A DNA stretch of 64,000 bases from Betaproteobacteria bacterium (GCA_013298695.1 JAAFIS010000007.1:1-64000); one strand, 5' to 3'; shown: positions 16,707 to 25,419, counted from the first letter of the stretch. Notes: generated from the letters alone by a model not told the origin. Numbers and translations are program-made.

Positions 16707-17402
16707 ATGCCTCGTTTCTTCTCCGAACAATCCGTCACTGAAAATTCGCGCGTCACGCTCGACGCGCGTGTCGCGCAACACGTACGCGTGTTACGTTTGC
16801 GCGTGGGCGATGCGATCACGCTCTTCGACGGCACGGGCGGAGAGGTGCCCGCGACCGTTATCGAGATCGGAAAGCGCGATGTGATTGTCGAAACGCAGGC
16901 GCGCATCACCGTGGAGTGCGAACTTGAGTTTCACATCACGCTCTGCGTCGGTTTAATTGCGAACGATCGATTCGATTGGTTGATACAAAAAGCGGTCGAA
17001 CTGGGCGTCGCGGAAATTCAACCGATGTACACCGAGCGTTCGCAGCGCATTCCGGGCGATGTTGAGAAACGCGTTTCGCATTGGCGTGGTGTTGTGATTG
17101 CTGCGTGTGAGCAGTGTGGGCGCAATCAGTTACCAAAAGTGAATGCACCGGTGTCGTTGGATGATGCACTTAAACTCCAACGGAATACCGCGACTGCGTT
17201 GATGGATGCAGATGGAGAAGGCGAAATTACGCTCGGTAAAAGCGTTGACGCAATCACAATACTCGTCGGCCCCGAGGGCGGTTTTTCACCGATAGAGTTA
17301 GAAGTACTCCGCGTTAGTTGCAAGCATCGGTTGCGAATTGGAGAAACGATTTTGCGCGCGGAGACGGCGGCGCTAGCGGCGCTAGTGAAAGTCGCAATGT
17401 AG
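16707..17402 (+). CDS. rsmE: 16S rRNA (uracil(1498)-N3)-methyltransferase RsmE, 231 aa
   Basis: A SPOUT-class RNA methyltransferase acting on 16S rRNA. The N-terminal PUA-like part (HVRVLRLRVGDAITLFDG) and the knot motifs VGPEGGFSPIELE and LRIGETILRAETAALAAL are clear, and the length is usual. The stop codon TAG lies in the left arm of a perfect 22-bp inverted repeat (17398-17463) whose other arm holds the stop codon of the convergent holA gene. Confidence 0.93.
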   Translation: MPRFFSEQSVTENSRVTLDARVAQHVRVLRLRVGDAITLFDGTGGEVPATVIEIGKRDVIVETQARITVECELEFHITLCVGLIANDRFDWLIQKAVELGVAEIQPMYTERSQRIPGDVEKRVSHWRGVVIAACEQCGRNQLPKVNAPVSLDDALKLQRNTATALMDADGEGEITLGKSVDAITILVGPEGGFSPIELEVLRVSCKHRLRIGETILRAETAALAALVKVAM

Positions 17403-17463
17403 GAGCGGCTCTGCCGCGAATCGCGACTCGTGAGCAATCAATCGCGGCAGAGCCGCTCCTACA
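17398..17463. repeat. REPIN-type inverted repeat supplying two stop codons
   Basis: Two perfect 22-bp arms, TGTAGGAGCGGCTCTGCC at 17398 onward and its inverse ending at 17463, separated by 22 bp. TAG in each arm is the stop codon of the gene entering from that side (rsmE at 17400-17402, holA at 17461-17459). The GTAGGAGCGGCT palindrome is a well-known REP type in gammaproteobacteria and betaproteobacteria. It probably also ends transcription of both genes. Confidence 0.85.
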
Positions 17464-18424
17464 GCTCGCCATGTGCAAACGCAGCCATCGCGCCGAGCGT
17501 TAGCCAAGCATCGCCCGCCGCTTGCCCTTTGCTCTGCGCATCCAGTGTTGCGCAACGCTTCAACAATTCTGCAATCCGTCGGGGATCAATCGCGCTATGT
17601 GCGTGCTCCATCGCCTTCTGCCGCTTGCCCCATACTCGTGCATTGCGCAGCGCTTGCGCGAGCGGTGCGCCCTGTCGTCTTGCGAGAAAAATACTGGCGA
17701 GCGCGTGTACGTCTTCGGAAATCATCCACGACAGACGTGGCGCTTGCTCACCCTCTGCGTATAAGCCTTCGAGCACGCGAGCATAGCGCGCGAGATCGCC
17801 TCGCAAGAATGCTTCCGAGAGTTCGTTCGGATCGTAGCGCGCGACATCAGCCACTGCGGCGACTAAATCTTCAATCGCAAGCTTGCCCTTTGGTAGAAAG
17901 AGCGAAAGCTTTTCGATCTCTTGTTTTGCCGCAAGCAAATTGCCTTCGCAGCGCTCACACAAAAAATCGACAACGTCGCGATCTGCGTCAAACGAATATT
18001 TCTTCAGTCGCTTACCGATCCAGTTCGGTAATTGTTCGCGTTCAACAAGCGGTGCAGAGATCACGTCACCTGCACGAGAACAGGCTGCGAACCACGCGCT
18101 TTCTGTTGCGCTGCGATCCAGCTTCGGCAGGTTGAAAATGTAGAGCGTGTCGGGCGCGGGATTAGTGGCAGCACCCGCAAAAAATTCACACGCGTCGGCG
18201 GACGGTTTCGTTGTGTTGATCGTAATCTCAACAATTCGAAGCGTTGAGAAGAGCGAGAAATTGTCACTCGCCTGCGTCACAAGTGACCAATCGAAATGCG
18301 CGCTATCGACGATGTAGTGATCACGTTCGCTGTAACCAGCGACGCGAGCCTGCGCTCGAATTTCGTCAGCCGCTTCCAGCTTGGTGAGAGTTTCCTCACC
18401 GTGGATTAAGTGAAGCAATTTCAT
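17459..18424 (-). CDS. holA: DNA polymerase III delta subunit HolA, 321 aa
   Basis: The clamp-loader subunit that opens the beta clamp. The N-terminal AAA-like part has LLHLIHGEETLTKLEAADEI and the middle SATESAWFAACSRAGDV; KLSLFLPKGKLAIEDLVAAV and the C-terminal FLRGDLARYARVLEGLYAEG are typical of HolA. The neighbours lptE and leuS, in the usual leuS-lptE-holA order on the minus strand, support it. The first six codons form one arm of a 12-bp perfect hairpin (18407-18435) that begins the upstream array, so the ribosome-binding site region is in a strong secondary structure. Confidence 0.93.
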   Translation of the reverse strand: MKLLHLIHGEETLTKLEAADEIRAQARVAGYSERDHYIVDSAHFDWSLVTQASDNFSLFSTLRIVEITINTTKPSADACEFFAGAATNPAPDTLYIFNLPKLDRSATESAWFAACSRAGDVISAPLVEREQLPNWIGKRLKKYSFDADRDVVDFLCERCEGNLLAAKQEIEKLSLFLPKGKLAIEDLVAAVADVARYDPNELSEAFLRGDLARYARVLEGLYAEGEQAPRLSWMISEDVHALASIFLARRQGAPLAQALRNARVWGKRQKAMEHAHSAIDPRRIAELLKRCATLDAQSKGQAAGDAWLTLGAMAAFAHGEL

Positions 18425-18741
18425 TGCTTCACTTAAAGGACGTCGTGCGCTTTGCGCACTAGGACGACGCGAGCTTCGCTCGCTAAGACGTGGCGAAGCG
18501 AAGCTTCGCAGGACGAAATGACGTCGCTCACTGCGTTCACTAGGACGACGCGCTTCGCGCTAAGACGCGAGCATGTCGCAGTCGACACGCTGCTTCGCGC
18601 AGGCTTCCGATTAGCTAACATTTTTTTTGCATACCTTTGCGTCCTAGCGCGAAGCGCGTCGTCCTAGGGCTTTAGCCCGCCGTCCTAGGCCGAAAGGCCG
18701 ACGTCCTGCAGGCACTTAGGCGGGACGCCGGACAGCCTGCA
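18407..18741. repeat. Hairpin array 2, filling the lptE-holA gap
   Basis: The whole gap is built of hairpins. At the holA start, TAAGTGAAGCAA (18407-18418) pairs with its inverse outside the gene (18424-18435). Then follow GTGCGC-TTT-GCGCAC (18445), GCGAGC-TTC-GCTCGC (18469), GCGAAGC-GAA-GCTTCGC (18493), degenerate units, and GCGC-TTC-GCGC (18550), joined by TAGGACGAC or TAAGACG. After a break at about 18600-18640 the orientation flips: GCGC-GAA-GCGC, GGGC-TTTA-GCCC and GGCC-GAAA-GGCC joined by GTCGTCCTA. A last weak pair TGCAGGC/GCCTGCA spans the lptE stop. Confidence 0.88.
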
Positions 18742-19264
18742 ACCGGCGAAGGATTTGAGAGGCGCCATCCAACTGCATATCGCGAATAAGTTGTCGCTCC
18801 TCCGCCTCTTTAGCAAGCGCTTGTGATTCTGAATAGGAGAAGTCGCGACGAATCGTAATTTCTCCCGGCTCGCCCCAGACTCGCTGGCGAGCGTCGACAA
18901 ATTCGTAGCGGATACGATATTCCAACTCGAACTCTCGCGCACGACCGCTGCCGGATAACGAGAGAACGCGCTTGTCGAACGTCACCTGTAGAAAGCGAAT
19001 CGAAAAATCAGCGTCTTCTATTTTCGTTTTGAGTCCAATGCCGTTGCGCATGAGTCCGTCGATGACATCGGGCACGACGGGCGCACCTGCGCCGCCGAGC
19101 GCTTGCGTAACCGGCGCTTGCACATACACGCTGGTGAACGGATAGTTCGCCGCCCCGCGCAGTTGAAACCCGCAGGCGGCGAGCGTTGCTAGCGCTACGC
19201 TAGCCAGGACGACGGTCGCGATGCGCCCTAGGACGACGCGCTGACGCGCTAGGACGTCGGCCAT
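18716..19264 (-). CDS. lptE: LPS-assembly lipoprotein LptE, 182 aa
   Basis: The outer-membrane lipoprotein that plugs LptD in LPS export. The lipobox TLAACGFQLRG gives the acylated Cys at about residue 31. YPFTSVYVQAP, SIRFLQVTFDKRVLSLSGSG and FELEYRIRYEFVD are LptE-like. I start at the ATG at 19264; an in-frame ATG at 19294 is possible. The start codon is inside the hairpin GGCCA-T-TGGCC, and residues 1-26 (signal peptide) are read through three to four units of a hairpin array with in-frame linkers GTCCTAG and GTCGTCCTAG. The ancestral start may have been lost and replaced by repeat sequence. Position between leuS and holA is the usual one. Confidence 0.85.
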   Translation of the reverse strand: MADVLARQRVVLGRIATVVLASVALATLAACGFQLRGAANYPFTSVYVQAPVTQALGGAGAPVVPDVIDGLMRNGIGLKTKIEDADFSIRFLQVTFDKRVLSLSGSGRAREFELEYRIRYEFVDARQRVWGEPGEITIRRDFSYSESQALAKEAEERQLIRDMQLDGASQILRRLQAVRRPA

Positions 19265-19275
19265 TGGCCTACGAC
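19188..19275. repeat. Hairpin array 3, coding for the LptE signal peptide
   Basis: From left to right: GCTAGCG-CTA-CGCTAGC (19188-19204), linker CAGGACGAC, a GTCGCGATGCGC unit, linker CTAGGACGAC, a CGCTGACGCG unit, linker CTAGGACGTC, GGCCA-T-TGGCC (19259-19269), then TACGACG. All but the last few bases are inside the lptE reading frame and specify MADVLARQRVVLGRIATVVL and the start of the hydrophobic core. Confidence 0.8.
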
Positions 19276-19361
19276 GCGAGCAGATTTCAATCATGGTGTT
19301 GCTTTGCATTGCGGTTGAATTTCGAAAAATCTCAATTTGAAGACTGTAGATTGTGAAGCTT

Positions 19362-19451
19362 TGCGTCATAGGCACGCAGTGCCGTCGTCCTAGCAAGCGA
19401 AGCGTGCGTCGTCCTAGGCCGCAGGCCGACGTCCTTGTCGTTACACGACAA
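19362..19451. repeat. Hairpin array 4, upstream of lptE and overlapping the leuS end
   Basis: After CTTTGCGTCATA come GGCAC-GCA-GTGCC, linker GTCGTCCTAG, CAAGCGAAGCGTGC (one mismatch), linker GTCGTCCTAG, GGCC-GCA-GGCC, linker GACGTCC, and a terminal hairpin TTGTCGT-TAC-ACGACAA at 19435-19451. The right arm of the last hairpin is the end of leuS with its stop codon. Confidence 0.85.
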
Positions 19452-22233
19452 TATTCACCAGGCGACCTGGTACCACAATGATTTTTTTCGGTGCTCGGCC
19501 CTCGCCGAATTTTTGGACTTCGGGCGCGGCTGCGGCTGCGCTTTCAATCGTTGCTTTGTCTGCGCTGGATGACACGGTGATCGCGCCACGCGTTTTTCCG
19601 TTGATCTGCAATACGAGCTCGATTTCGTCGCGCACGAGTGCGGCAGTGTCGGGCTGGGGCCAGGCGGCATCGAGCAATGAACCATGCACTTTTTCAAAGC
19701 CAAGATCGCTCCAAAGCTCACAGGTGACATGAGGCGCAACGGGATAAAGCGCTCGCAACAACACCGACGCGCCTTCGCGCGAAAGCGCAGGGCAAACGCC
19801 GGGCTTCACCGCTTCGAGTGTGTTCAACATTTTCATCGTCGCTGAGACAACCGTGTTGTATTGACGACGCTCGTAGTCGTAGTTAGATTGCTTGAGCGCT
19901 GAGTGCAGTTCGAAGCGTGTTGTTTTCAATTCACTCGTGAGCTTTGATGCATCAACTGCACCGGCGCTCGAAATTTCTCCCGCGCGGTCTGCACAATACG
20001 TCCACACGCGCCGCAAGAAACGCATCGCGCCTTCGACTGCCGTGTCTGACCACACGGCTGGATCTTCGGGTCCGCCGACGAACATGACGTACAAACGCGC
20101 TGTATCCGCGCCGTATTTGTCGATCAGATCTTGTGGGTCAACGCCGTTTCTCTCACTCTTGCCCATTTTGCCGATGCCGCCGTATTCAACGCGCGTGCCG
20201 TCGGGCAGCGTGCCGCCGTTGATATGGCCTTTTTCGTCGTGCGTGGTTTCTACTTCAGTCGGCGGAAAGTAGTTTTTCGCGCCGTGTTCGCCGGGCGTGA
20301 AAAAGATGTGATTCAAGAGCATGCCGTGATTCATGAGCCGCTCAAACGGTTCGTCGAATTTAAGCATTCCCATATCCCGCATCGCTTTCGTCCAAAAGCG
20401 CGCGTAGAGGAGGTGGAGCACAGCATGTTCGATGCCGCCGATGTATTGATCCATCGGCATCCAGTAGTCGTTGCGCGCATCCACCATCGTGGGCTTGCCA
20501 TCGATTTCGGCATTCGGTGACGCGTAGCGCATGTAGTACCACGCGCTATCAACGAAGGTGTCCATGGTGTCGGTTTCGCGACGTGCAGGCTTGCCGCATT
20601 TCGGGCACGAGCACTGCAAGAACTTTTCATCAGTTTTGAGCGGACTGCCGCTGCCGTCGGGAATTAAGTCCTCTGGCAATACAACCGGCAAATCCTCGTA
20701 CGGAACGGGCACAACGCCGCAATCCTCGCAATGAATGACGGGGATCGGCGTGCCCCAATAGCGTTGGCGTGAAATGCCCCAGTCGCGCAGGCGATAGGTG
20801 GTTTTCTTTTCGCCGAGGCCTTTCTCAGCGAGTGCCTTGGCGACCACATCTACCGCATTTGACGTGTTTAGCCCCTCAAGCCACGCGCACTGCTGCATCT
20901 CGTCAAAACGTGTTCGCGTACCTAGATTATTTGAGTCGGTAACCCGCCAAAGTTCGATCCAGCCAGTTGTGTAAGCGCCGCTCTTATCGCCGTATGAAAC
21001 GTGCCAATGAGATTCGGCGTAAGCGGAAAAGATTGGTTGGTTGATTCTGTCAACTTGCGGCTCACTACCAGCTCTTGCGCCGGTAACGAAATGAGTAACT
21101 TGCTTTATATCAATCCCGTACTTCCACGCAAACGCCCAGTCACGCTCATCATGCGCAGGCACACCCATCACCGCGCCATCGCCATACGTGATGAGCACGT
21201 AATTACCGACCCAAACTTCAATCTGCTCGCCGCTTAACGGATGCGTCACAAACAAACCCGTAGCAACGCCTTCCTTCTCTTTCACCGCAAGCTCAGCCTC
21301 AGTCGTGCCGCCTGCTTTGAGCGCTTCGATTTTCGGCGCGAGCGCAGGATTTAATTCACCCGCACGCGCTGCAAGCGGATGCTCCGGTGCGACCGCGACG
21401 AAGGTAACGCCCATGATCGTGTCCGCACGCGTGGTGAACACGTACATCTTGCCGTCTTGAATCGGCTTCCCGCTCGCGTCTTTAATGTCATGTGGAAAGG
21501 CGAAGCGCACGCCTTCCGACTTGCCGATCCAATTTTCTTGAATCGTGCGCAAGCGCTCCGACCACCCGGGCAACTTGTTCAACGTGTAGTCGAGCAATTC
21601 CTCAGAATACTTGGTGATGTTTAAGTAATACCCAGGAATTTCGCGCTTCTCAACGATTGCGCCGGAGCGCCAGCCGCGCCCGTCGATCACCTGCTCGTTG
21701 GCGAGCACGGTTTGATCCACCGGATCCCAATTCACGATTTGTGTTTTGCGATACGCAAGCCCGTTTTCGAGCATCTTCAAAAAGAACCACTGATTCCATT
21801 TGTAATACGCGGGATCACAAGTAGCTAGCTCGCGCGACCAATCGAAGGCAAGGCCGAGCGCCTTGCATTGCGCTTTCATGACTGCGATGTTTTCGTACGT
21901 CCACTTCGCGGGCGGCACACCGTTTTTCATGGCGGCGTTTTCAGCAGGCAAACCGAACGCATCCCAGCCCATCGGCATCAACACGTTGTAGCCCTGCATA
22001 CGCATGTAGCGTGCGAGCATGTCGTTGATCGTGTAATTCCTCACGTGACCCATGTGGAGTCGACCTGACGGATACGGCAGCATCGAGCAGGCGTAGTATT
22101 TGCCTTTCGGAAAACGCGGATCGTTTTCAACCGCTTTGTAGGCGTCGACGGCGTTCCAGCGCGACTGCGCGGCGGCTTCAATCCGCTTCGGGTCATAGAC
22201 CACGGCGGTTTTTTGATTGTGAGTTGATTCCAT
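19441..22233 (-). CDS. leuS: Leucyl-tRNA synthetase LeuS, 930 aa, with an enlarged insertion
   Basis: Class I aminoacyl-tRNA synthetase. The HIGH-type motif is [17 protein letters not shown] near the N-terminus and the KMSKS-type motif KMGKSERNG is present. The editing (CP1) domain contains [20 protein letters not shown] and [12 protein letters not shown]. Between YGIDIKQV and the return to the Rossmann fold ([17 protein letters not shown]) there are about 45 more residues than in typical bacterial LeuS, including [19 protein letters not shown]. The total length of 930 is accordingly above the usual 860-880. Its stop codon lies in a hairpin at the edge of array 4. Upstream, 177 bp separate it from the divergent dsbD. 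Confidence 0.95.
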   Translation of the reverse strand: MESTHNQKTAVVYDPKRIEAAAQSRWNAVDAYKAVENDPRFPKGKYYACSMLPYPSGRLHMGHVRNYTINDMLARYMRMQGYNVLMPMGWDAFGLPAENAAMKNGVPPAKWTYENIAVMKAQCKALGLAFDWSRELATCDPAYYKWNQWFFLKMLENGLAYRKTQIVNWDPVDQTVLANEQVIDGRGWRSGAIVEKREIPGYYLNITKYSEELLDYTLNKLPGWSERLRTIQENWIGKSEGVRFAFPHDIKDASGKPIQDGKMYVFTTRADTIMGVTFVAVAPEHPLAARAGELNPALAPKIEALKAGGTTEAELAVKEKEGVATGLFVTHPLSGEQIEVWVGNYVLITYGDGAVMGVPAHDERDWAFAWKYGIDIKQVTHFVTGARAGSEPQVDRINQPIFSAYAESHWHVSYGDKSGAYTTGWIELWRVTDSNNLGTRTRFDEMQQCAWLEGLNTSNAVDVVAKALAEKGLGEKKTTYRLRDWGISRQRYWGTPIPVIHCEDCGVVPVPYEDLPVVLPEDLIPDGSGSPLKTDEKFLQCSCPKCGKPARRETDTMDTFVDSAWYYMRYASPNAEIDGKPTMVDARNDYWMPMDQYIGGIEHAVLHLLYARFWTKAMRDMGMLKFDEPFERLMNHGMLLNHIFFTPGEHGAKNYFPPTEVETTHDEKGHINGGTLPDGTRVEYGGIGKMGKSERNGVDPQDLIDKYGADTARLYVMFVGGPEDPAVWSDTAVEGAMRFLRRVWTYCADRAGEISSAGAVDASKLTSELKTTRFELHSALKQSNYDYERRQYNTVVSATMKMLNTLEAVKPGVCPALSREGASVLLRALYPVAPHVTCELWSDLGFEKVHGSLLDAAWPQPDTAALVRDEIELVLQINGKTRGAITVSSSADKATIESAAAAAPEVQKFGEGRAPKKIIVVPGRLVNIVV

Positions 22234-22370
22234 GCGGGAAAACGCGGCGATTGAGAGGCCAGCCGCGCCTTAAAATTAGCGATAAACCATTGAATTGTAA
22301 GGTTTTGAGCGAAGCGATTGACGGAACCTTTTGCACCGCGTTTCGCTCTCAACCTGCTCTCTCCACACTA

Positions 22371-22482
22371 GCGTCATCCCGGCGAAGGCCGGGACCCATC
22401 AATCCATCCTATGCCTCGGCCATTCTTCGCATTGCGCTTTCTAAGCGCGCAACGATGGATCCCGACCCTCGTCGGGACGACG
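22371..22482. repeat. REPIN-type element overlapping the dsbD start
   Basis: Left arm GTCATCCCGGCGAAGGCCGG at about 22373 and right arm ATGGATCCCGACCCTCGTCG at about 22453, the latter inverted. The dsbD start codon (22411) lies between the arms, and the right arm is translated as QRWIPTLVGTT. Confidence 0.75.
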
Positions 22483-24657
22483 CTTGCTGCGTTGCTTGCA
22501 CTTAATTCATTCGTCGCGAACGCCGCATCGATCAAAACGCCACACGCTGAAGTTGAACTCGTCGCCGCTGAAAACGCGCTGGTTCCAGGCCAATCCTCGC
22601 GTATTGCGCTCTCCATCAAACACGCGCCGCACTGGCACACCTACTGGAAAAATCCCGGCGATTCTGGCTACCCGACGAAGGTGACATGGGATTTGCCGCC
22701 GGGGTATTCGGTGAGCGCGTTTGACTGGCCAGTGCCCAAGCGCTTGGCGACCGGGCCGATTGTGAATTTCGGCTATGAAGGCGAAGTGCTTCTTCCGGCG
22801 TCGATATCCATCCCGCGTGACGCCGCAGTTGGCGCTAGCGTTACGATCAAAGGCAAAGCTGAGTGGCTGGTGTGCAAAGACGTGTGCATTCCAGAAGATG
22901 GTGAAGTGTCGCTATCGCTGCCGATTGCTGGGACTGCGCGCATGGTGAACTTAGACGCGTGGAATAAAGCCGAAGCGTTAGTTCCAAAGCCGCTCGCGGG
23001 CTGGAGCGGCGAGGCACGCATTCACGGCCGCGATCTGTGGATCGAATTGAAACCGTCGACCGAAGCCGCGAAACTCACGCGATTCGACGTGTTTCCGGAA
23101 GCCGAACAGATCACTGAACCGGCGGTTCAAAAGGTTTATTCGACTTCGACTGGTTACGGCGCGATGCTCAAATTGGTGGACGGCGCAAAAGTGCCCAATC
23201 AGTTCCAGCTTGTAGTGTCTTCGCCCAATAATATTGGGCGTGAGCAGAATTTTGGTTATTTATCGGTAACTACAAAAAACATTGCTGTTGCCCAAGATAT
23301 TGGCGGCTACACATTACTGGCTGATTCCGCGCCGAGCGCGAGCCTAACGCCAGCAACCGCGTCGGTGGGCTCGCCCTCAGCGCCCGTCGCCGCAGCGAAC
23401 TCGACCGACGCGATGTCATTTTGGGCGGCGATTACCTTCGCCTTCGTCGGCGGCATGATTTTGAATCTCATGCCCTGCGTGTTTCCGGTGTTGTCGTTGA
23501 AGATTTTGTCGTTTGCGCAACATGCGGGCGCGAAAAACGGAAGTAGCGCAAATGCGGTCGAGCGTCGCGGCGCGATGCGGGTTCACGGTCTTTTCTACGC
23601 CGTTGGCGTGATCGTTTCTTTCCTCGCACTCGCAGGCGCGTTGCTCGCCTTGAAGAGCGCGGGCAGCGCCGTCGGTTGGGGTTTCCAATTGCAAAACCCG
23701 AGCGTGGTATGGGTGCTCGCCGTCGTGTTTTTCTTGATTGGTTTGAACTTGATGGGTGCGTTTGAAGTGGGCACCTTGGCACCTTCATCGCTACTCAATT
23801 TCACCGCGAAAAATCCCGGCATTGATGCGTTTTTCTCAGGCGTGCTCGCGGTGATCGCAGCGAGTCCGTGCACTGCGCCGTTCATGGGTGCAGCGCTTGG
23901 TTTTGCGCTAACGCAGAGTACGCTGGCGGCGCTGGCCGTGTTCGCAGCGCTCGGTGTCGGCATGGCGATTCCCTACGTGTTGCTCGCGTGGTTTCCGAAG
24001 TGGCTAGATCGTTTGCCGCGACCGGGGCCGTGGATGGTGACCTTCAAACAAGTGCTCGCGTTTCCGATGTTCCTCACCGTCGTGTGGCTCATTTGGGTGA
24101 TCGCGCAACAGGCAACGATTGACGGCGCAGCGATTGCGCTCGTGGGCTTGGTAGGCATCGCATTTGGTGCCTGGTTATTGGGTTCGCTTCGCACGCGAGC
24201 GCGTGTCGCGGGGGCGATTGCCGGCGCGATTGCGATTGCGTTTGCGTGGCCGACGACTGCGATGGTGGAGCAAGCAAACTCAGCGAACACTTCGCAAAGC
24301 GCAACATCATCGAACGGCGCACAATGGAAGCCGTGGAACCCGGATGAAATTGCGAAGTTAAACGCCGAAGGCAAACCGGTATTCGTTGATTTCACTGCGG
24401 CGTGGTGTGTGAGTTGTCAGGCAAATAAACGCCTCGTGCTCACTCGCGACGAAGTGGTGAAAACCTTCGCACAAAAAAACGTCGTGCTGATGCGCGCCGA
24501 TTGGACCAACCGTGACGAGCGCATCACCAAAGCGCTTACTGCAATGAATCGCTCGGGTGTGCCGGTCTATGCGCTGCATGCGCCGGGCAAGCCTGTTCAG
24601 TTACTGCCAGAATTATTAACGACCGGAATTGTCGTTGGCGCTATAGCAAAGCTATAG
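22411..24657 (+). CDS. dsbD: Thiol:disulfide interchange protein DsbD, 748 aa
   Basis: Carries electrons from cytoplasmic thioredoxin to the periplasm. The N-terminal exported domain has the Cys pair in AEWLVCKDVCIPED; the eight-helix membrane core has Cys in LNLMPCVFPVLSLKI and AASPCTAPFMG; the C-terminal thioredoxin domain has AAWCVSCQANK. Residues 13-23 (QRWIPTLVGTT) are encoded by a REP arm, so the start and signal-peptide N-region come from repeat DNA. Residues about 271-298 (from SPNNIGREQNF to AQDIGG) are encoded by an in-frame copy of the 86-bp paired palindrome. The stop codon is in a GCTATAGC hairpin that opens array 5. Confidence 0.9.
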   Translation: MPRPFFALRFLSAQRWIPTLVGTTLAALLALNSFVANAASIKTPHAEVELVAAENALVPGQSSRIALSIKHAPHWHTYWKNPGDSGYPTKVTWDLPPGYSVSAFDWPVPKRLATGPIVNFGYEGEVLLPASISIPRDAAVGASVTIKGKAEWLVCKDVCIPEDGEVSLSLPIAGTARMVNLDAWNKAEALVPKPLAGWSGEARIHGRDLWIELKPSTEAAKLTRFDVFPEAEQITEPAVQKVYSTSTGYGAMLKLVDGAKVPNQFQLVVSSPNNIGREQNFGYLSVTTKNIAVAQDIGGYTLLADSAPSASLTPATASVGSPSAPVAAANSTDAMSFWAAITFAFVGGMILNLMPCVFPVLSLKILSFAQHAGAKNGSSANAVERRGAMRVHGLFYAVGVIVSFLALAGALLALKSAGSAVGWGFQLQNPSVVWVLAVVFFLIGLNLMGAFEVGTLAPSSLLNFTAKNPGIDAFFSGVLAVIAASPCTAPFMGAALGFALTQSTLAALAVFAALGVGMAIPYVLLAWFPKWLDRLPRPGPWMVTFKQVLAFPMFLTVVWLIWVIAQQATIDGAAIALVGLVGIAFGAWLLGSLRTRARVAGAIAGAIAIAFAWPTTAMVEQANSANTSQSATSSNGAQWKPWNPDEIAKLNAEGKPVFVDFTAAWCVSCQANKRLVLTRDEVVKTFAQKNVVLMRADWTNRDERITKALTAMNRSGVPVYALHAPGKPVQLLPELLTTGIVVGAIAKL
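23221..23306. repeat. Paired-palindrome element inside dsbD (86 bp)
   Basis: TCGCCCAATAATATTGGGCG at 23221-23240 and TTGCCCAAGATATTGGCGG at 23288-23306 flank 47 bp. The length and layout are those of the intergenic copies (for instance 5872-5957). It has no in-frame stop and is translated as part of the periplasmic domain of DsbD. Confidence 0.8.
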
Positions 24658-24737
24658 CAGGACGACGGGCTTTCGCCCTAAGACGACGCGCTTCGCGCTA
24701 TGACGACGCCTGCCCCGGACTTGATCCGGGGACGCAA
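24640..24737. repeat. Hairpin array 5, after dsbD
   Basis: Begins with GCTATAGC-AAA-GCTATAGC (24640-24658), which includes the dsbD stop codon. Then linker AGGACGAC, GGGC-TTTC-GCCC, linker TAAGACGAC, GCGC-TTC-GCGC, linker TATGACGAC, and a longer stem CCCCGGACTTGATCCGGGG, followed by GACGCAAAGCTTTGC, the inverse of the AAGCTTTGCGTC boundary seen in arrays 1 and 4. Only the left-facing orientation is present here. Confidence 0.85.
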
Positions 24738-24793
24738 AGCTTTGCTGATATTGATTTGCTTTTCGATTGTTTGTTTTTTTGAAGGAAATTGAA

Positions 24794-25414
24794 ATGAAAC
24801 TTAACCTCCTCACCTCGTTGCTTACCTCCGCCGCAATCATTGCCTCGTTCGCCGCGAACGCTGCGACTGTCGGCCAAGCCGCACCTGATTTCACTTTGAC
24901 AGACGTGAACGGAAAGAGCGTGAAGCTCTCCGATTTCAAAGGTAAACACGTCGTGCTCGAATGGACGAATCCGGGGTGCCCGTTTGTTGTGAAGCATTAC
25001 GGCTCGAACAATATGCAGACGCTGCAAAAAGATAAAACCGCGAAAAACGTGGTGTGGCTTGCAGTGAACAGCACCGCGAAATCACACGGCGATTACCTTG
25101 CGCCTGCCGCACTTTCCTCAAAAATGATCGGCGAATGGAAAGCCGCGCCCACCAATTTGTTGATGGATGAGAGCGGAAAAGTCGGTCAAGCCTATCAAGC
25201 GAAAACCACACCGCACATGTACGTGATCGACCCGGCCGGTAAGCTCGTATTTGCAGGCGGTATCGATGACAAACGCAGTGCAAATCCTGCCGACATCAAA
25301 GGTGCGAAAAACTTCGTGCGCGCTGCGCTTGACGAATCAATGGCCGGAAAGCCGGTAACGGTTGCGACCGCTACGCCGTACGGATGTAGCGTCAAATACG
25401 CCAACAGCATGTAA
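24794..25414 (+). CDS. Exported redoxin-domain protein, 206 aa
   Basis: Start at ATG 24794 with GAAGGAAA upstream. Signal peptide to about residue 25 (ending FAANA). The body is an AhpC/TSA-type fold: APDFTLTDVNGKSVKLSDFK, then EWTNPGCPFVVKHYGSNNMQ with a single Cys in the active-site position, and PHMYVIDPAGKLVFAGG. This single-Cys NPGCPF subgroup is common in proteobacteria as an exported redoxin of unknown partner. A second Cys is near the end (PYGCSVKY). Being next to dsbD it may receive electrons from it; that is inference. Confidence 0.85.
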   Translation: MKLNLLTSLLTSAAIIASFAANAATVGQAAPDFTLTDVNGKSVKLSDFKGKHVVLEWTNPGCPFVVKHYGSNNMQTLQKDKTAKNVVWLAVNSTAKSHGDYLAPAALSSKMIGEWKAAPTNLLMDESGKVGQAYQAKTTPHMYVIDPAGKLVFAGGIDDKRSANPADIKGAKNFVRAALDESMAGKPVTVATATPYGCSVKYANSM

Positions 25415-25419
25415 GTCGC

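Noticed and set aside
18436-18715. Possible CRISPR array because of regular repeats
   Set aside because: The constant parts are only 7-10 bp and the variable parts are self-complementary palindromes of uneven length; no cas genes are near. This is not a CRISPR array.
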